Origin: an uncultured Pelagibacteraceae bacterium
Lineage (GTDB): Bacteria > Pseudomonadota > Alphaproteobacteria > Pelagibacterales > AG-422-B15
Length of the DNA: 34,627 nt
NCBI GenBank assembly: GCA_902546615.1
Contig: CACCKE010000008.1
Location: 1-34,627 of the forward strand
Direction of reading: 5' to 3'
Under the pieces are notes generated by a model. The model saw only the letters and a list, made by a program, of their open reading frames with translations. It ran no database searches and had not been told where the DNA came from. Below are positions 1-9,745 of this stretch, piece after piece. A program made the translations under genes and the position numbers. The number at the start of each line of letters is the position of its first letter. Position 1 is the first letter of the stretch.

Positions 1-1
1 T

Positions 2-2011
2 GTTGTAATATTTTTTGCTCTAGCCTTCTTACTTACTGTTTTAGCAGTTTATTGGTACTCACGCTCTTGGACGCTTACCTTTCTTCCCCTTGTTTGCTCA
101 TTAACATCATTAGTATGGCAATTTGGAATGTTAAAAATTTTAGGTTTTGGACTAGATCCTCTAGCTATTCTAGTACCTTTCTTAGTATTTGCTATCGGTG
201 TTTCACATGGAATTCAACAAGTTAATCAGATTACAAAAGAAGTTATAGAAGGACAATCAGCTGAGTATGCTGCAAGGGCTTCGTTCTCGAGATTATTAGT
301 GCCTGGTACGATGGCGTTAATTACAGATTTAGTTGGATTTGGGACACTTATTTTACTTCCAATTGGAATGATCCAAGAACTTGCAATCACTGCATCAATT
401 GGAGTTGCCTTCAAAATTATTACGAATCTTGTTATGCTTCCACTTGCCGCTTCCTATGCAAGATATAATGATAGTTTTGCAACTAGAGCACAATCTGCCA
501 TTACTTATCGACAGAATTTGATGGGATTTTTTGGCAAATTAGCCAAACCAAGACCTGCAGTTATAACATTATCATTCAGTGCATTATTATTTGCTGGAGC
601 GACGTATTTAGCTAGTGAAAGACATGTTGGAGATCTCCATGCAGGTGCTCCAGAGCTTCGAGCAGAAGCAAGGTACAATCAAGATATTACAGAGTTAACA
701 AAAAGATATAATGTTACAACCGATGTATTAGTTGTCATAGCTGAAGTTGGAGCAGCTTCTGTTGGAATAAATCCTTGCAGATCAGATGATGTAATGGCGG
801 CACAGGATAATCTTCATTGGTATCTAGAAAATATTGAGGGAGTTACGAAAGTAATTTCCTTATCAAGTGTTGCAAAAAGAGCCTTAAGCGGTTATGCAGA
901 GGGTAATCTTAAGTGGACGTATTTACCAAGAAATGAGAGAGCATTAGCTTTTGCAACAAGTGTTGTTGACCCTTCAACAGGATTAATTAATGAAGCATGT
1001 TCTATTATGCCTATTTATGTTTTCACTGAAGATCATAAAGCAACAACCATTAGTCATATCATTGAAACTGTTGAGTCATATAATGAGAAATATCGAGACC
1101 TTGATGACTCGCTTACTTGGAGGGTTCAGATACAAAAACCAACGGAAGGAACTGATATAATTCCTTTTGCAGCATTTGCGGGTACAACAATGCAATCAAT
1201 AGATGTTCTTGGTTTAAAAAATCCAGCTTTGTTTAGTGATGATGAATTCACTGACTTCGCCTATGAAAATGGATTTAATAGCCGAAACCTGTGGGTTGGA
1301 AATCTTGTAAATTACTATAGAGACATAGATTCATTTGATGAAAATGTAAATTTCAGAGTAAAAGATATCAAGCAGTCAGAAAAAGTATTTAAAAAATTTT
1401 TTGAGGATAATCCAGAGTATTCAGATATCGTATTCGAGTCAGATGAAATTAAATATAGGCTTGCTAGTGGTACAGTTGGTATTCAACATGCAACCAATGA
1501 AGTTATTGAAAAAGGTGAATTGCCAATGATGGTTGCAGTTTATATTGTTATAATTATTTTAGTATTTGCTACTTACTTAGATTGGAGAGCTACAATTTGT
1601 TGCACAGTCCCTCTGACTTTTGCGACAATGTTGGGTTATGCTTTCATGGAATTAGCTCAAATTGGATTAAAGGTTTCTACTTTGCCAGTGATGGTCCTTG
1701 CGGTAGGAGTAGGAGTTGATTATGCATTTTATATATACAACAGACTTAATATGAGAATGAAAGAAGGGTTAGATATCACAGAAGCATTTGAGCATACTTT
1801 TGCAAATACAGGTGCTGCGGTAGTATTTACCGCTATTACTCTTGCAATCGGTGTTTCTACATGGTCATTCTCTGCGCTAAAATTTCAGGCAGATATGGGA
1901 TCATTACTTACATTTATGTTTATAATAAATATGGTTTGTGCGATGACTACACTACCTGCTCTTGCCGTTGTACTTGATAAATTATTTCCAAGAAAAAAAA
2001 CTAATACTTAG
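2..2011 (+). CDS. RND superfamily exporter, MMPL type (5' end outside window)
   Basis: This is an inner-membrane proton-driven exporter of the RND/MMPL superfamily; the substrate is unknown. The frame is open from base 2 to the stop, so the gene begins before the window and the first in-window ATG (128) is internal. About 669 residues are visible. They comprise the end of the first membrane half (hydrophobic runs with DPLAILVPFLVFAIGVSHG), a large periplasmic domain, and the complete second membrane half. The second half carries the family signature VGVGVDYAFYIYNR, followed by GAAVVFTAITLAIGVSTWSF. The short basic tail (FPRKKTNT) is cytoplasmic. The periplasmic part has two cysteines that could pair (INPC and NEAC). 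The gene end overlaps the convergent ABC ATPase gene by 11 bases. The family assignment is secure, the cargo is not. Confidence 0.9.
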   Translation, partial: VVIFFALAFLLTVLAVYWYSRSWTLTFLPLVCSLTSLVWQFGMLKILGFGLDPLAILVPFLVFAIGVSHGIQQVNQITKEVIEGQSAEYAARASFSRLLVPGTMALITDLVGFGTLILLPIGMIQELAITASIGVAFKIITNLVMLPLAASYARYNDSFATRAQSAITYRQNLMGFFGKLAKPRPAVITLSFSALLFAGATYLASERHVGDLHAGAPELRAEARYNQDITELTKRYNVTTDVLVVIAEVGAASVGINPCRSDDVMAAQDNLHWYLENIEGVTKVISLSSVAKRALSGYAEGNLKWTYLPRNERALAFATSVVDPSTGLINEACSIMPIYVFTEDHKATTISHIIETVESYNEKYRDLDDSLTWRVQIQKPTEGTDIIPFAAFAGTTMQSIDVLGLKNPALFSDDEFTDFAYENGFNSRNLWVGNLVNYYRDIDSFDENVNFRVKDIKQSEKVFKKFFEDNPEYSDIVFESDEIKYRLASGTVGIQHATNEVIEKGELPMMVAVYIVIIILVFATYLDWRATICCTVPLTFATMLGYAFMELAQIGLKVSTLPVMVLAVGVGVDYAFYIYNRLNMRMKEGLDITEAFEHTFANTGAAVVFTAITLAIGVSTWSFSALKFQADMGSLLTFMFIINMVCAMTTLPALAVVLDKLFPRKKTNT

Positions 2012-2930
2012 TTAATTTAAGAAACACATCTTCAAGTTTAGTTTCATTTATTGTTAAATCTTTAATCTGAATATTAGATAGTTTTAATGCATCTAAAATT
2101 TTATTGAATCTTATTTTGCTAGGTTTGTAATTAATTATTAGATTATCACTATTTATTTCACATTCTACATCTAGCCCTATTATTGGATCTAGATTAAAAT
2201 TTTTACTATCTAATGAAATAATTATTTGCTTTCTGTCAATTAATGATTTTATATTCGATGTTGTATCCTTCGTTATTAAATTACCATTATCTATTATTGC
2301 AATTTCATTACACAACTCTTCTGCTTCATGTAAATAATGAGTTGTAATAATAATTGTTTTACCTTCATTGTTTAATTTATTTATGTTAGTCCATAAATTT
2401 GCCCTAAGCTCAACATCTACTCCTGCTGTTGGTTCATCAAGAATCAGTATTTCAGGATCATGAACCATTGCTTTAGCTATAAGTAATCTTCTTCTCATAC
2501 CTCCAGATAATGTTCTAGCGTATGCGTGAGATTTATCTTCTAGTGCAAGAAGCTTTAGGATCTCATTGGTCCTTCTATTTTTTTTTGGAACACCAAATAA
2601 ACCAGCTTGAATTTCTAGTAACTCATAAGGAGTAAAAAAAGGATCAATATTTAATTCTTGAGGAACTATACCCATTAATTTTTTTACATCTTTTAAATTT
2701 TTATGATGACTCATGCCAAATATGTCTATGTGTCCAGATGTTTTTCTTACCAGATCAGCTAAAATATTAATAAAAGTTGATTTACCTGCACCATTAGGTC
2801 CTAGCAATCCAAATATCGAGCCTTTCTTTACTTGAAGAGAGATATTATTTAGAGCTACCTTTTCATTTTTAGATCCTACGCCGTAAATTTTATTTAAATC
2901 TCTTACTGATATAGCGACATTGCTTGACAT
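2001..2930 (-). CDS. ABC transporter ATP-binding protein (CcmA/YadG/DrrA-like exporter type)
   Basis: This cytoplasmic ATPase would power an ABC-2-type exporter. It has 309 residues with all nucleotide-binding motifs: Walker A GPNGAGKST near residues 44-52, signature LSGGMRRR, Walker B ILILDEPTAGVD, and the switch histidine in TTHYLHEAEEL. A C-terminal domain of about 85 residues follows, as in exporters of the YadG/DrrA/NodI group. ATG 2930 begins the protein. No ABC-2 permease lies on either side: the downstream neighbour is the convergent RND gene and the upstream one is divergent. The partner must therefore be elsewhere. Substrate unknown. Confidence 0.9.
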   Translation of the reverse strand: MSSNVAISVRDLNKIYGVGSKNEKVALNNISLQVKKGSIFGLLGPNGAGKSTFINILADLVRKTSGHIDIFGMSHHKNLKDVKKLMGIVPQELNIDPFFTPYELLEIQAGLFGVPKKNRRTNEILKLLALEDKSHAYARTLSGGMRRRLLIAKAMVHDPEILILDEPTAGVDVELRANLWTNINKLNNEGKTIIITTHYLHEAEELCNEIAIIDNGNLITKDTTSNIKSLIDRKQIIISLDSKNFNLDPIIGLDVECEINSDNLIINYKPSKIRFNKILDALKLSNIQIKDLTINETKLEDVFLKLTKY

Positions 2931-2992
2931 AAAAAAATAATAAATATTAGAATTAATAGTTTTTCAAAGTAATTTCTTGTATCATTCTGATT

Positions 2993-3169
2993 ATGAATTC
3001 TCCAGAAATAAAAAGCGAACAAAATAAAGATGTTGAATATGTAAATTCAAAAAAATTAAGCTGCGCTGGAGTTGAAGGTCCCTTAGGTCACCCAAAAGTA
3101 TACCTTGATATGGGTGATGATAATCAGATCGTTTGTCCGTATTGTAGTAAACTATTCATACTTAAATAA
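2993..3169 (+). CDS. Small zf-CHCC zinc-finger protein (NDUFS6-like)
   Basis: This 58-residue protein begins at ATG 2993 and ends directly against the polA start codon, with no base between them. The C-terminal half carries the zf-CHCC pattern: SCAGVEG, then GHPKVYLDM, then IVCPYCSKLF. That gives one Cys, one His and a CPYC pair as ligands for a single zinc. The domain is the core of the mitochondrial complex I accessory subunit NDUFS6, and small alphaproteobacterial homologues are known. A role at NADH dehydrogenase is therefore the best guess, but none of its genes is in this window. The first 20 residues are polar and probably disordered. Confidence 0.85.
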   Translation: MNSPEIKSEQNKDVEYVNSKKLSCAGVEGPLGHPKVYLDMGDDNQIVCPYCSKLFILK

Positions 3170-5986
3170 ATGGCAGAAAAAAATCACCTATTTTTGGTTG
3201 ATGGATCAGGATATATTTTTAGAGCATATTATGCATTGCCACCACTATATCGAAAAAGTGATGGACTGCCAACTGGAGCAGTAAATGGTTTTTGTAATAT
3301 GCTTTATAAATTAATTGAAGATACAGACAAAAAAATTAGCCCGACACATCTAGCAGTAATTTTTGATAGTGCCAGAAAAACTTTTAGAAATGATATTTAC
3401 AAAGAATATAAAGCTAATAGAGGTGATCCACCAGAGGACTTAATACCACAATTTAAAATAATTAAGGATGCTGTGAAAGCTTTTGGTATACCATCTATTG
3501 AATTAAGTGGTTATGAAGCAGATGATATTATTGCAACATATGCATCACTCGCAGAAAATAAAAAATGGAGTGTATCTATAGTTTCCTCCGATAAAGATCT
3601 TATGCAAATTGTTTCAAATCAGGTGAAATTAATCGATACAATGAAAAATAAAACAATTGGCCCGAATGAAGTCCTAGATAAGTTTGGAGTTGGTCCAAAA
3701 AATGTTATTGATGTTCAAGCATTGGCTGGTGATAGTTCTGACAATGTACCAGGTGCACCAGGTATTGGAATTAAGACTGCAGCACAGCTTATTAATGAAT
3801 TTCAGAGTATTGAGAATCTTTTGGAAAACTATGAGGAAATCAAACAGCAAAAGCGCAGAGAAACAATTAGGGATAGTAGGAAAAATATCCTTATAAGCAA
3901 AGAATTAGTTACGTTGAAAAAGGATGTAAACAATATTCCAGCTCTCGATGATTTAGTTAAAAAAGAAATTTCTGTTGAGACTTTAGTTCCTTTTTTAGAC
4001 GAGCTGGAGTTAAAGAAGTTATCTGAAAGGATAAGAAAAAAAAATCCAAATATAAAAATTACATCCAAAAAGCTAACAAGCACCAAGAAATTAAAAAATT
4101 TAAATAAGCAAATTGAAAAACCAGAATATGATTTTAAAAAATCGATCCAAATTTCTAATTCCAAATCTTCTTACAATTTAATAAATGATGAAAAAAAACT
4201 TAAAAAGTTGGTTAGCGAAATCTATGATGCAGGTGAATTTGTATATGATGTTGAAACAGACTCGCTCAATATAATCGAGGCTAATCTAGTTGGCGTTTCT
4301 TTTTGTTTTAACCAGAAAATTGCCTACTATATTCCGGTACAACATGTTGACAATGATGAAAAGAAAATTCAAAGCCAAATATCTCTCAAAAGTTTTCTAT
4401 CAATAATTGCTCCTATAATGAAAGATGAGTCCATAATTAAAATAGGCCACAATATTAAATATGATAATTCAATTTTAAATAAGTATGGAGTTGAAGTTAG
4501 GGGTTTTCACGACACCATGCTAATGTCTTATGTTCTCGACGCAGGCGTCAATCGGCATAATATGGATGAATTAGCCAATATTCATTTAAATAGAGAAACA
4601 ATTAAATTTAAAGATATAGTTGGCAGTGGTAAATCACAGATTACTTTTGACAAAGTAAAAATTGATGACGCACTAAATTATGCAGCTGAGGATGCAGAAA
4701 TAACTTATAAATTGTATTTGTTTTTAAAAAAAAGAGTTCAACAAGAGAAAGGCAATTATATTTATACCAACATTGAAAGAGAACTAATTAATCCGATCCA
4801 ATCAATGGAAACCAATGGAATTAAAGTTGATAAGAAATATCTAAATGATTTATCATTACAATTCTCACAAAGAATAGAGAAACTTGAAAAAAAAATATAT
4901 AAGGAAACAGGTTCAAAATTTAATATTGGCTCTCCAAAACAATTATCTGAAATCTTATTTGATAAATTAAAACTTAAGCCACCTAAAAAAACCAAAACTG
5001 GTGAAAAATCCACAGGTATTGAAGTTTTAGAAGATCTTGCATATGAGGGAAATAAAGTTGCTGATACAATTATTCAGTGGCGACAAATCTCTAAATTAAA
5101 GAATACATATACAGATGCACTTCAAAATCATATTGTAGAAAAAACAGGCAGAATACACACTTCATTTGCTATGGCTTCAACTAATACAGGAAGACTGGCA
5201 TCATCAGATCCAAACCTACAAAATATTCCGATAAGAACTGAGGAAGGGAAATCAATTAGAAAGGCCTTTATACCCGATCAAGGCTATGTGATGTTTGCTG
5301 CCGATTATAGTCAAATTGAACTAAGAGTTCTCGCACATATGGCTAACGTGGCACAACTAAAGGAAGCGTTTATAAATAATGAAGATATTCATCAAATTAC
5401 TGCCTCAGAAATTTTCAATGTAAAACTAAAAGAAGTAGATAACGAATTAAGAAGAAAAGCCAAAGCAGTTAACTTTGGAATCATATATGGGATCTCAGCC
5501 TATGGACTTGCAAAACAGCTTTCAATATCAAATTATGAAGCAGGGGATTTTATAAAAAAATATTTTCAAAAATTTTCAGGAATCAAGGAATTTATGGATC
5601 ATACGAAGGAGTTTTGTAGAAATAACGGTTATGTTGAGACGATTTGTGGAAGAAAATGCTTTTTTCCAAGAATTAAGGACAAAAATTTTGCTCTTAGATC
5701 TTTTCAAGAAAGAGCAGCAATAAATGCACCAATTCAGGGTACTGCAGCTGATATTATTAAATTAGCCATGATTAAAATAAATGGTAAAATTAAAAATTCA
5801 AATGATTGTAAAATGCTTTTACAGGTTCATGATGAATTAATTTTTGAAATAAAAAAAAGTAAATTAGACCACTTTAAAAAAATTATTATAGAAGAAATGG
5901 AAAATGCATTAATGCCCAAATTCGATTTTTCTGTGCCTTTAGTAGTTGACCATAACCATGCTCTAAATTGGAGTGATGCTCATTAA
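3170..5986 (+). CDS. polA: DNA polymerase I
   Basis: This enzyme fills gaps and removes RNA primers during replication and repair. At 938 residues it is full length, with three domains. The 5'-3' flap nuclease spans about 1-290 (LFLVDGSGYIFRAY, GYEADDI, SSDKDL, GDSSDNVPG). The 3'-5' exonuclease spans about 340-530 and keeps its acidic residues (D360 and E362 in YDVETDSL, GHNIKYDN, YAAEDAEITY), so proofreading looks intact. The polymerase domain follows, with motif A at D712 (ADYSQIELR), the O-helix KAVNFGIIYG and motif C H887-D888-E889. A lysine-rich linker joins the first two domains. The stop overlaps the next start by one base (TAATG), implying co-translation with the nucleotidyltransferase-cupin gene. 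Confidence 0.98.
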   Translation: MAEKNHLFLVDGSGYIFRAYYALPPLYRKSDGLPTGAVNGFCNMLYKLIEDTDKKISPTHLAVIFDSARKTFRNDIYKEYKANRGDPPEDLIPQFKIIKDAVKAFGIPSIELSGYEADDIIATYASLAENKKWSVSIVSSDKDLMQIVSNQVKLIDTMKNKTIGPNEVLDKFGVGPKNVIDVQALAGDSSDNVPGAPGIGIKTAAQLINEFQSIENLLENYEEIKQQKRRETIRDSRKNILISKELVTLKKDVNNIPALDDLVKKEISVETLVPFLDELELKKLSERIRKKNPNIKITSKKLTSTKKLKNLNKQIEKPEYDFKKSIQISNSKSSYNLINDEKKLKKLVSEIYDAGEFVYDVETDSLNIIEANLVGVSFCFNQKIAYYIPVQHVDNDEKKIQSQISLKSFLSIIAPIMKDESIIKIGHNIKYDNSILNKYGVEVRGFHDTMLMSYVLDAGVNRHNMDELANIHLNRETIKFKDIVGSGKSQITFDKVKIDDALNYAAEDAEITYKLYLFLKKRVQQEKGNYIYTNIERELINPIQSMETNGIKVDKKYLNDLSLQFSQRIEKLEKKIYKETGSKFNIGSPKQLSEILFDKLKLKPPKKTKTGEKSTGIEVLEDLAYEGNKVADTIIQWRQISKLKNTYTDALQNHIVEKTGRIHTSFAMASTNTGRLASSDPNLQNIPIRTEEGKSIRKAFIPDQGYVMFAADYSQIELRVLAHMANVAQLKEAFINNEDIHQITASEIFNVKLKEVDNELRRKAKAVNFGIIYGISAYGLAKQLSISNYEAGDFIKKYFQKFSGIKEFMDHTKEFCRNNGYVETICGRKCFFPRIKDKNFALRSFQERAAINAPIQGTAADIIKLAMIKINGKIKNSNDCKMLLQVHDELIFEIKKSKLDHFKKIIIEEMENALMPKFDFSVPLVVDHNHALNWSDAH

Positions 5987-6762
5987 TGTCAGAGGTAATT
6001 GTTCTTGTTACTGGAGGTTTTGATCCAATTCACAGTGGGCACATAGCATATCTAAAAGATGCAAAAAAATTAGGAGATAAACTTATTGTAGGAGTCAATT
6101 CTGATCAATGGTTGGTACAAAAAAAAGGAAGTCCTTTTCTTCCAATCGAGGAAAGAATTGAAATAGTATCAAATTTATCTGTAGTGGATAAAGCTATTGA
6201 ATTTACTGATGATGAATTAAATTCAGCTTCAGGCGCAATTCAAAAAGTAATAGATCAATATCCAGATAATAAAATAATTTTTGCAAATGGAGGGGATAGA
6301 ACCTCAGATAATATTCCTGAGATGGAAAAATTTAAAAATAATAAAAATGTAAAATTTGAATTTGGTGTTGGAGGGGATTTTAAAAAGAATTCATCTAGTT
6401 GGATACTTAAAAATTGGAATGGAACTAAAGAAATGAGGCCATGGGGCTGGTTTCGAGTTATAGATGACTCTGATGATCACAAAGTAAAAGAAATCCAAGT
6501 GAACCCAAAATCTAGATTAAGCTTGCAATCACACAGTAAAAGATCGGAGGTTTGGACAGTAATTAAAGGAGAGGCATTAGTCACAATAGATTCAGAAACT
6601 TTTTTATTAAAAAAGAATGAGTCAGCTTTTATACCTGCAGAGTCTACGCATAGACTTGAAAATCAATTGGAGAAACCTCTTAGTATAATTGAAATTCAAA
6701 CAGGATCTTATTTTGGTGAAGACGACATAAAAAGATATGAGGATGATTATAATAGGTCATAG
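5986..6762 (+). CDS. Cytidylyltransferase-like domain fused to a type II phosphomannose-isomerase-like cupin
   Basis: This 258-residue protein has two recognisable parts. Residues 1-140 are a nucleotidyltransferase of the RfaE/TagD/adenylyltransferase fold, with GGFDPIHSGHIAYLKDA (HxGH at 16-19), VGVNSDQWL and a closing SSSWIL. Residues about 150-258 match the cupin at the C-terminus of ManC/type II phosphomannose isomerases: RPWGWFRVI, SRLSLQSHSKRSEVWTVIKG, FIPAESTHRLEN, and a G-Y-FGEDDIKRYEDDY end. Likely metal ligands are H183, E188 and H222. ManC's own GTP-type pyrophosphorylase domain is absent. A role in activating or isomerising a sugar phosphate for surface polysaccharide is inferred; the real substrate is unknown. 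The gene sits in the polA run and is followed after three bases by an MFS gene. Confidence 0.85.
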   Translation: MSEVIVLVTGGFDPIHSGHIAYLKDAKKLGDKLIVGVNSDQWLVQKKGSPFLPIEERIEIVSNLSVVDKAIEFTDDELNSASGAIQKVIDQYPDNKIIFANGGDRTSDNIPEMEKFKNNKNVKFEFGVGGDFKKNSSSWILKNWNGTKEMRPWGWFRVIDDSDDHKVKEIQVNPKSRLSLQSHSKRSEVWTVIKGEALVTIDSETFLLKKNESAFIPAESTHRLENQLEKPLSIIEIQTGSYFGEDDIKRYEDDYNRS

Positions 6763-6765
6763 ATC

Positions 6766-8034
6766 ATGATAACTCATTCCCCAAAAGTTTATTTAATCAT
6801 ATTCCTATTTTTAAATATAATTAACTTTATTGACAGAAACATACTCTTTGCTTTTGGTGACACAATTAAAACAGAGTTTGCTCTAACAAACACTCAATGG
6901 GGTTTGCTTACAGGTTTAGTTTTTTTATTTTCATATTCTGTTGCCTCAGTTTTTATTGGTGTTTTAGGTGATAGATTTAGTAGAACTAAAATTATTGGAA
7001 TAGGTATTATGTTTTGGAGTGCAATGACAGCTCTAACAGGCCTCGCAAAAAATATTTCAACTTTATTTTTATCAAGAGCACTAATTGGAGTTGGTGAGTC
7101 TTCTCTTTCACCCAATGCTATGTCTATGTTAAGTGATGTTTATCCTCAGGAAAGAAGAGGACTTGCAACTGCTATTTACTATTTAGGAATACCTCTAGGA
7201 GTCGGGATTGGGTTTCTGATACAAAGTATTTTTGGCCCTATTTTTGGCTGGAGAAATATTTTTATTTCTCTTGGGGTTTTAGGAATCATAATTGGTTTCT
7301 TAATTTATTTTCTAACTGAACCTGCACGAGGAGCAATTGATAAAAAAAATGATACAAATACAGAACAATCAAAAATAAGTGATACTATTAAACTCGCTTT
7401 TAAATCAATTACGAGCTCAAGATCTCTCTGGCTGATAATGCTGGGTGGCGTTATAGCTCATATACCCCTGGGCGTTGGAGGCTTTGATACTGTGTGGGCT
7501 GTTCAAGAACGTGGATTTAAAGAAGAAGAATACACCGCAATATTTGGCCTCTTCTTTATTATCGGAGGCTCAATCGGAGCTATTTTTGGAGGTTTTGTTG
7601 GTGACTATTTTGCAAAGAGATACAAGGCGGGAGCTATGTTGGCTCTAATTGTTATTTACATTTTTTTAATTCCAATGAGTATTTATTATAGATTTGCTTC
7701 TCCTGATAGTATCTATTTTTATGTTGCTCTCTTCTTAATTACTTTTCAAGTTACAGTTTTTTATGGACCTACATTTGCTGCTGTTCAATCTTTATCTCCA
7801 TACAAAGTAAGAACATCAATTCTTGGAATTTGGATTTTAGCGGTAAATATTGTAGGTATGGGCATAGGCAGTTTTTTTACAGGCTATTTATCTGATACAA
7901 TTTTTGCTGATTTCAAAGATCCATTGTCATGGTCTACATCTTTAATGGCTGCATTTACTTTTTTATCTCTTCTATGCTATCACTTAGCAAGAAAAACATA
8001 TGATGAAGATATTAAAAAAGCTCAGTTAAATTAA
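6766..8034 (+). CDS. MFS transporter, spinster-like
   Basis: This is a 422-residue, 12-helix inner-membrane carrier of the major facilitator superfamily. The helix 1 signature is [16 protein letters not shown], and the loop 2-3 motif is [11 protein letters not shown] (the A-motif G-x-L-x-D-R-x-x-R-x-K). [19 protein letters not shown] and [20 protein letters not shown] follow; these are typical of the spinster-like group annotated for organic anions or lipids. [10 protein letters not shown] repeat of the A-motif opens the second half. The start ATG is three bases after the preceding stop. The end overlaps the convergent pckA gene by four bases. Substrate not deducible. Confidence 0.9.
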   Translation: MITHSPKVYLIIFLFLNIINFIDRNILFAFGDTIKTEFALTNTQWGLLTGLVFLFSYSVASVFIGVLGDRFSRTKIIGIGIMFWSAMTALTGLAKNISTLFLSRALIGVGESSLSPNAMSMLSDVYPQERRGLATAIYYLGIPLGVGIGFLIQSIFGPIFGWRNIFISLGVLGIIIGFLIYFLTEPARGAIDKKNDTNTEQSKISDTIKLAFKSITSSRSLWLIMLGGVIAHIPLGVGGFDTVWAVQERGFKEEEYTAIFGLFFIIGGSIGAIFGGFVGDYFAKRYKAGAMLALIVIYIFLIPMSIYYRFASPDSIYFYVALFLITFQVTVFYGPTFAAVQSLSPYKVRTSILGIWILAVNIVGMGIGSFFTGYLSDTIFADFKDPLSWSTSLMAAFTFLSLLCYHLARKTYDEDIKKAQLN

Positions 8035-9632
8035 GCTACTGGGCCAGAAGATCTTACATTATCATCGACGTCATCCTCAAACTTAGTAAAGTTTTCAATA
8101 AACATTGAGACAAGTTTTTTTGCTTGTAAGTCGTAAGCTATAGGGTCACTCCATGAATTTTTTGGATTAAGAATTAAAGAATTCACTTTATTAACGTTCA
8201 GTGGAACTTCAAAGCCAAAGTTTTCATCTTTTCTCATTTCAATATTAGCTAGTTCACCTGAAAGTGCTGCATTAAGTAAAATTCTCGTATCTTTAATACT
8301 TATTCGTTTACCAACACCGTAGACTCCACCAATCCAACCTGTATTGACGAGCCAGCAATCCACTTCATGTTCAGAAATCTTCTTTTTCAAGAGATCCCCA
8401 TATTCAATTGGATTTCTTGGCATAAAAGGAGCCCCAAAACATGTTGAAAATGTTGCCTGTGGTTCATTTGATAGTCCAATTTCTGTTCCAGCAACTTTAG
8501 CCGTATAACCTGAAAGAAAGTGATACATCGCTTGAGAAGGAGATAATTTTGAAATTGGAGGCAATACTCCAAATGCATCTGCAGTTAACATGATAATGTT
8601 TTTTGGATGAGATGTTTTTCCGTTTAGTGTTACATTTGGAATAAATTCTAAAGGGTATGCGCCTCTTGTATTTTCAGTGAGTGAGTTGTCATCTAGATCG
8701 AGATCACCATCAGTTTTAAGTACTGCGTTTTCAATTACTGTTAATTTTTTCTGTGTAGTTGCATATATTTCTGGCTCTGCTTCTTGCGACAGTCTAATTA
8801 ATTTTGCATAACAGCCACCTTCAAAATTAAATAGTCCTTCGTCAGACCAGCCGTGTTCATCGTCGCCCAATAGAGATCTATTTGGATCGGCACTTAACGT
8901 TGTTTTGCCAGTTCCAGAAAGACCAAAAAAGATTGCCGAGCTACCATCATTTCCAGTATTAACCGAACAATGCATTGGCATAACTTGTTTTTCTGGCAAC
9001 AAAAAGTTAAGGAGAGTAAAAACTGATTTTTTTGTCTCGCCAGCATACTCTGTTCCTGAAATTAGAATTACCTTCTCTTTTAAATTTACGATAATTGCTG
9101 TTTCACTATTTGTTCCATGATAATTAGGATCCATTTTTAAACTTGGAAAGTTAATTATAGTGAAGTCAGCAATGAAACTATTAACTTCTTCAGACGTTGG
9201 CCTTACTAAAAGATGTCTTGCAAACAGACCATGCCATGCATACTCAGTAATTATTGTCACCTTTAGAGAATGATTTCTATCTGCTCCACCCATTAAATCA
9301 TGAGCGTATATCGATTTACCTTTAGCAAATTCAAGAAATGAATTAGCTATTTTTTGATAATTTTCCTCCGAGATGGGCATGTTTGTATCACCCCAGTGGA
9401 TCTTATCTTTGTTGTCGTCTTCTTTTACAAAAAATTTATCGTTTGCCGAACGTCCTGTGTGTTTTCCTGTTTCAACAACTAAGGCGCCATGTTTAGATAG
9501 CTGTCCTTCACCATTTTTATGAGATAATTCGTATAGTTCCTCAGAACTTAAATTACGGCTTACTGTGGAGGCATTTTCTAAAATTTGATTATTTAGTTGA
9601 TTATTCATGGTATGAGTTTGTGATAAAAACAT
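8031..9632 (-). CDS. pckA: Phosphoenolpyruvate carboxykinase (ATP)
   Basis: This enzyme converts oxaloacetate and ATP to phosphoenolpyruvate, CO2 and ADP, the entry step of gluconeogenesis. The 533 residues fit the ATP-dependent family. Visible motifs are [11 protein letters not shown] near 58-67 (substrate arginine), the P-loop [14 protein letters not shown] at about 237-250, metal site [21 protein letters not shown] and [15 protein letters not shown]. An in-frame ATG at 9608 (MNNQLNN) is an alternative start. The longer form is kept because its N-terminal length agrees better with the rhizobial-type proteins I recall; neither start has a clear ribosome site. The gene diverges from chvI over 113 bases, an arrangement common in alphaproteobacteria. 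Confidence 0.97.
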   Translation of the reverse strand: MFLSQTHTMNNQLNNQILENASTVSRNLSSEELYELSHKNGEGQLSKHGALVVETGKHTGRSANDKFFVKEDDNKDKIHWGDTNMPISEENYQKIANSFLEFAKGKSIYAHDLMGGADRNHSLKVTIITEYAWHGLFARHLLVRPTSEEVNSFIADFTIINFPSLKMDPNYHGTNSETAIIVNLKEKVILISGTEYAGETKKSVFTLLNFLLPEKQVMPMHCSVNTGNDGSSAIFFGLSGTGKTTLSADPNRSLLGDDEHGWSDEGLFNFEGGCYAKLIRLSQEAEPEIYATTQKKLTVIENAVLKTDGDLDLDDNSLTENTRGAYPLEFIPNVTLNGKTSHPKNIIMLTADAFGVLPPISKLSPSQAMYHFLSGYTAKVAGTEIGLSNEPQATFSTCFGAPFMPRNPIEYGDLLKKKISEHEVDCWLVNTGWIGGVYGVGKRISIKDTRILLNAALSGELANIEMRKDENFGFEVPLNVNKVNSLILNPKNSWSDPIAYDLQAKKLVSMFIENFTKFEDDVDDNVRSSGPVA

Positions 9633-9704
9633 ATAATTACATTTATGTTAAGGGCAAATATTCATAAAATTAATATCCCTGTTAGTTATATTTTTGTGAT
9701 TTTT

Positions 9705-9721
9705 TGCCATTTTAATGCCAT
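9705..9721. promoter_or_regulatory. Tandem TGCCAT repeat between pckA and chvI (candidate response-regulator site)
   Basis: TGCCAT occurs twice, at 9705-9710 and 9716-9721. The repeat starts are exactly 11 bases apart, about one helical turn. Head-to-tail half-sites at that spacing are the usual target of OmpR/PhoB-type regulators, and the adjacent gene encodes one (ChvI). The repeat sits in the only region shared by the pckA and chvI promoters. The function is inferred; two six-base repeats in AT-rich DNA could be chance. Confidence 0.35.
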
Positions 9722-9745
9722 AACTCGTTATTAATAAATAGAAGT

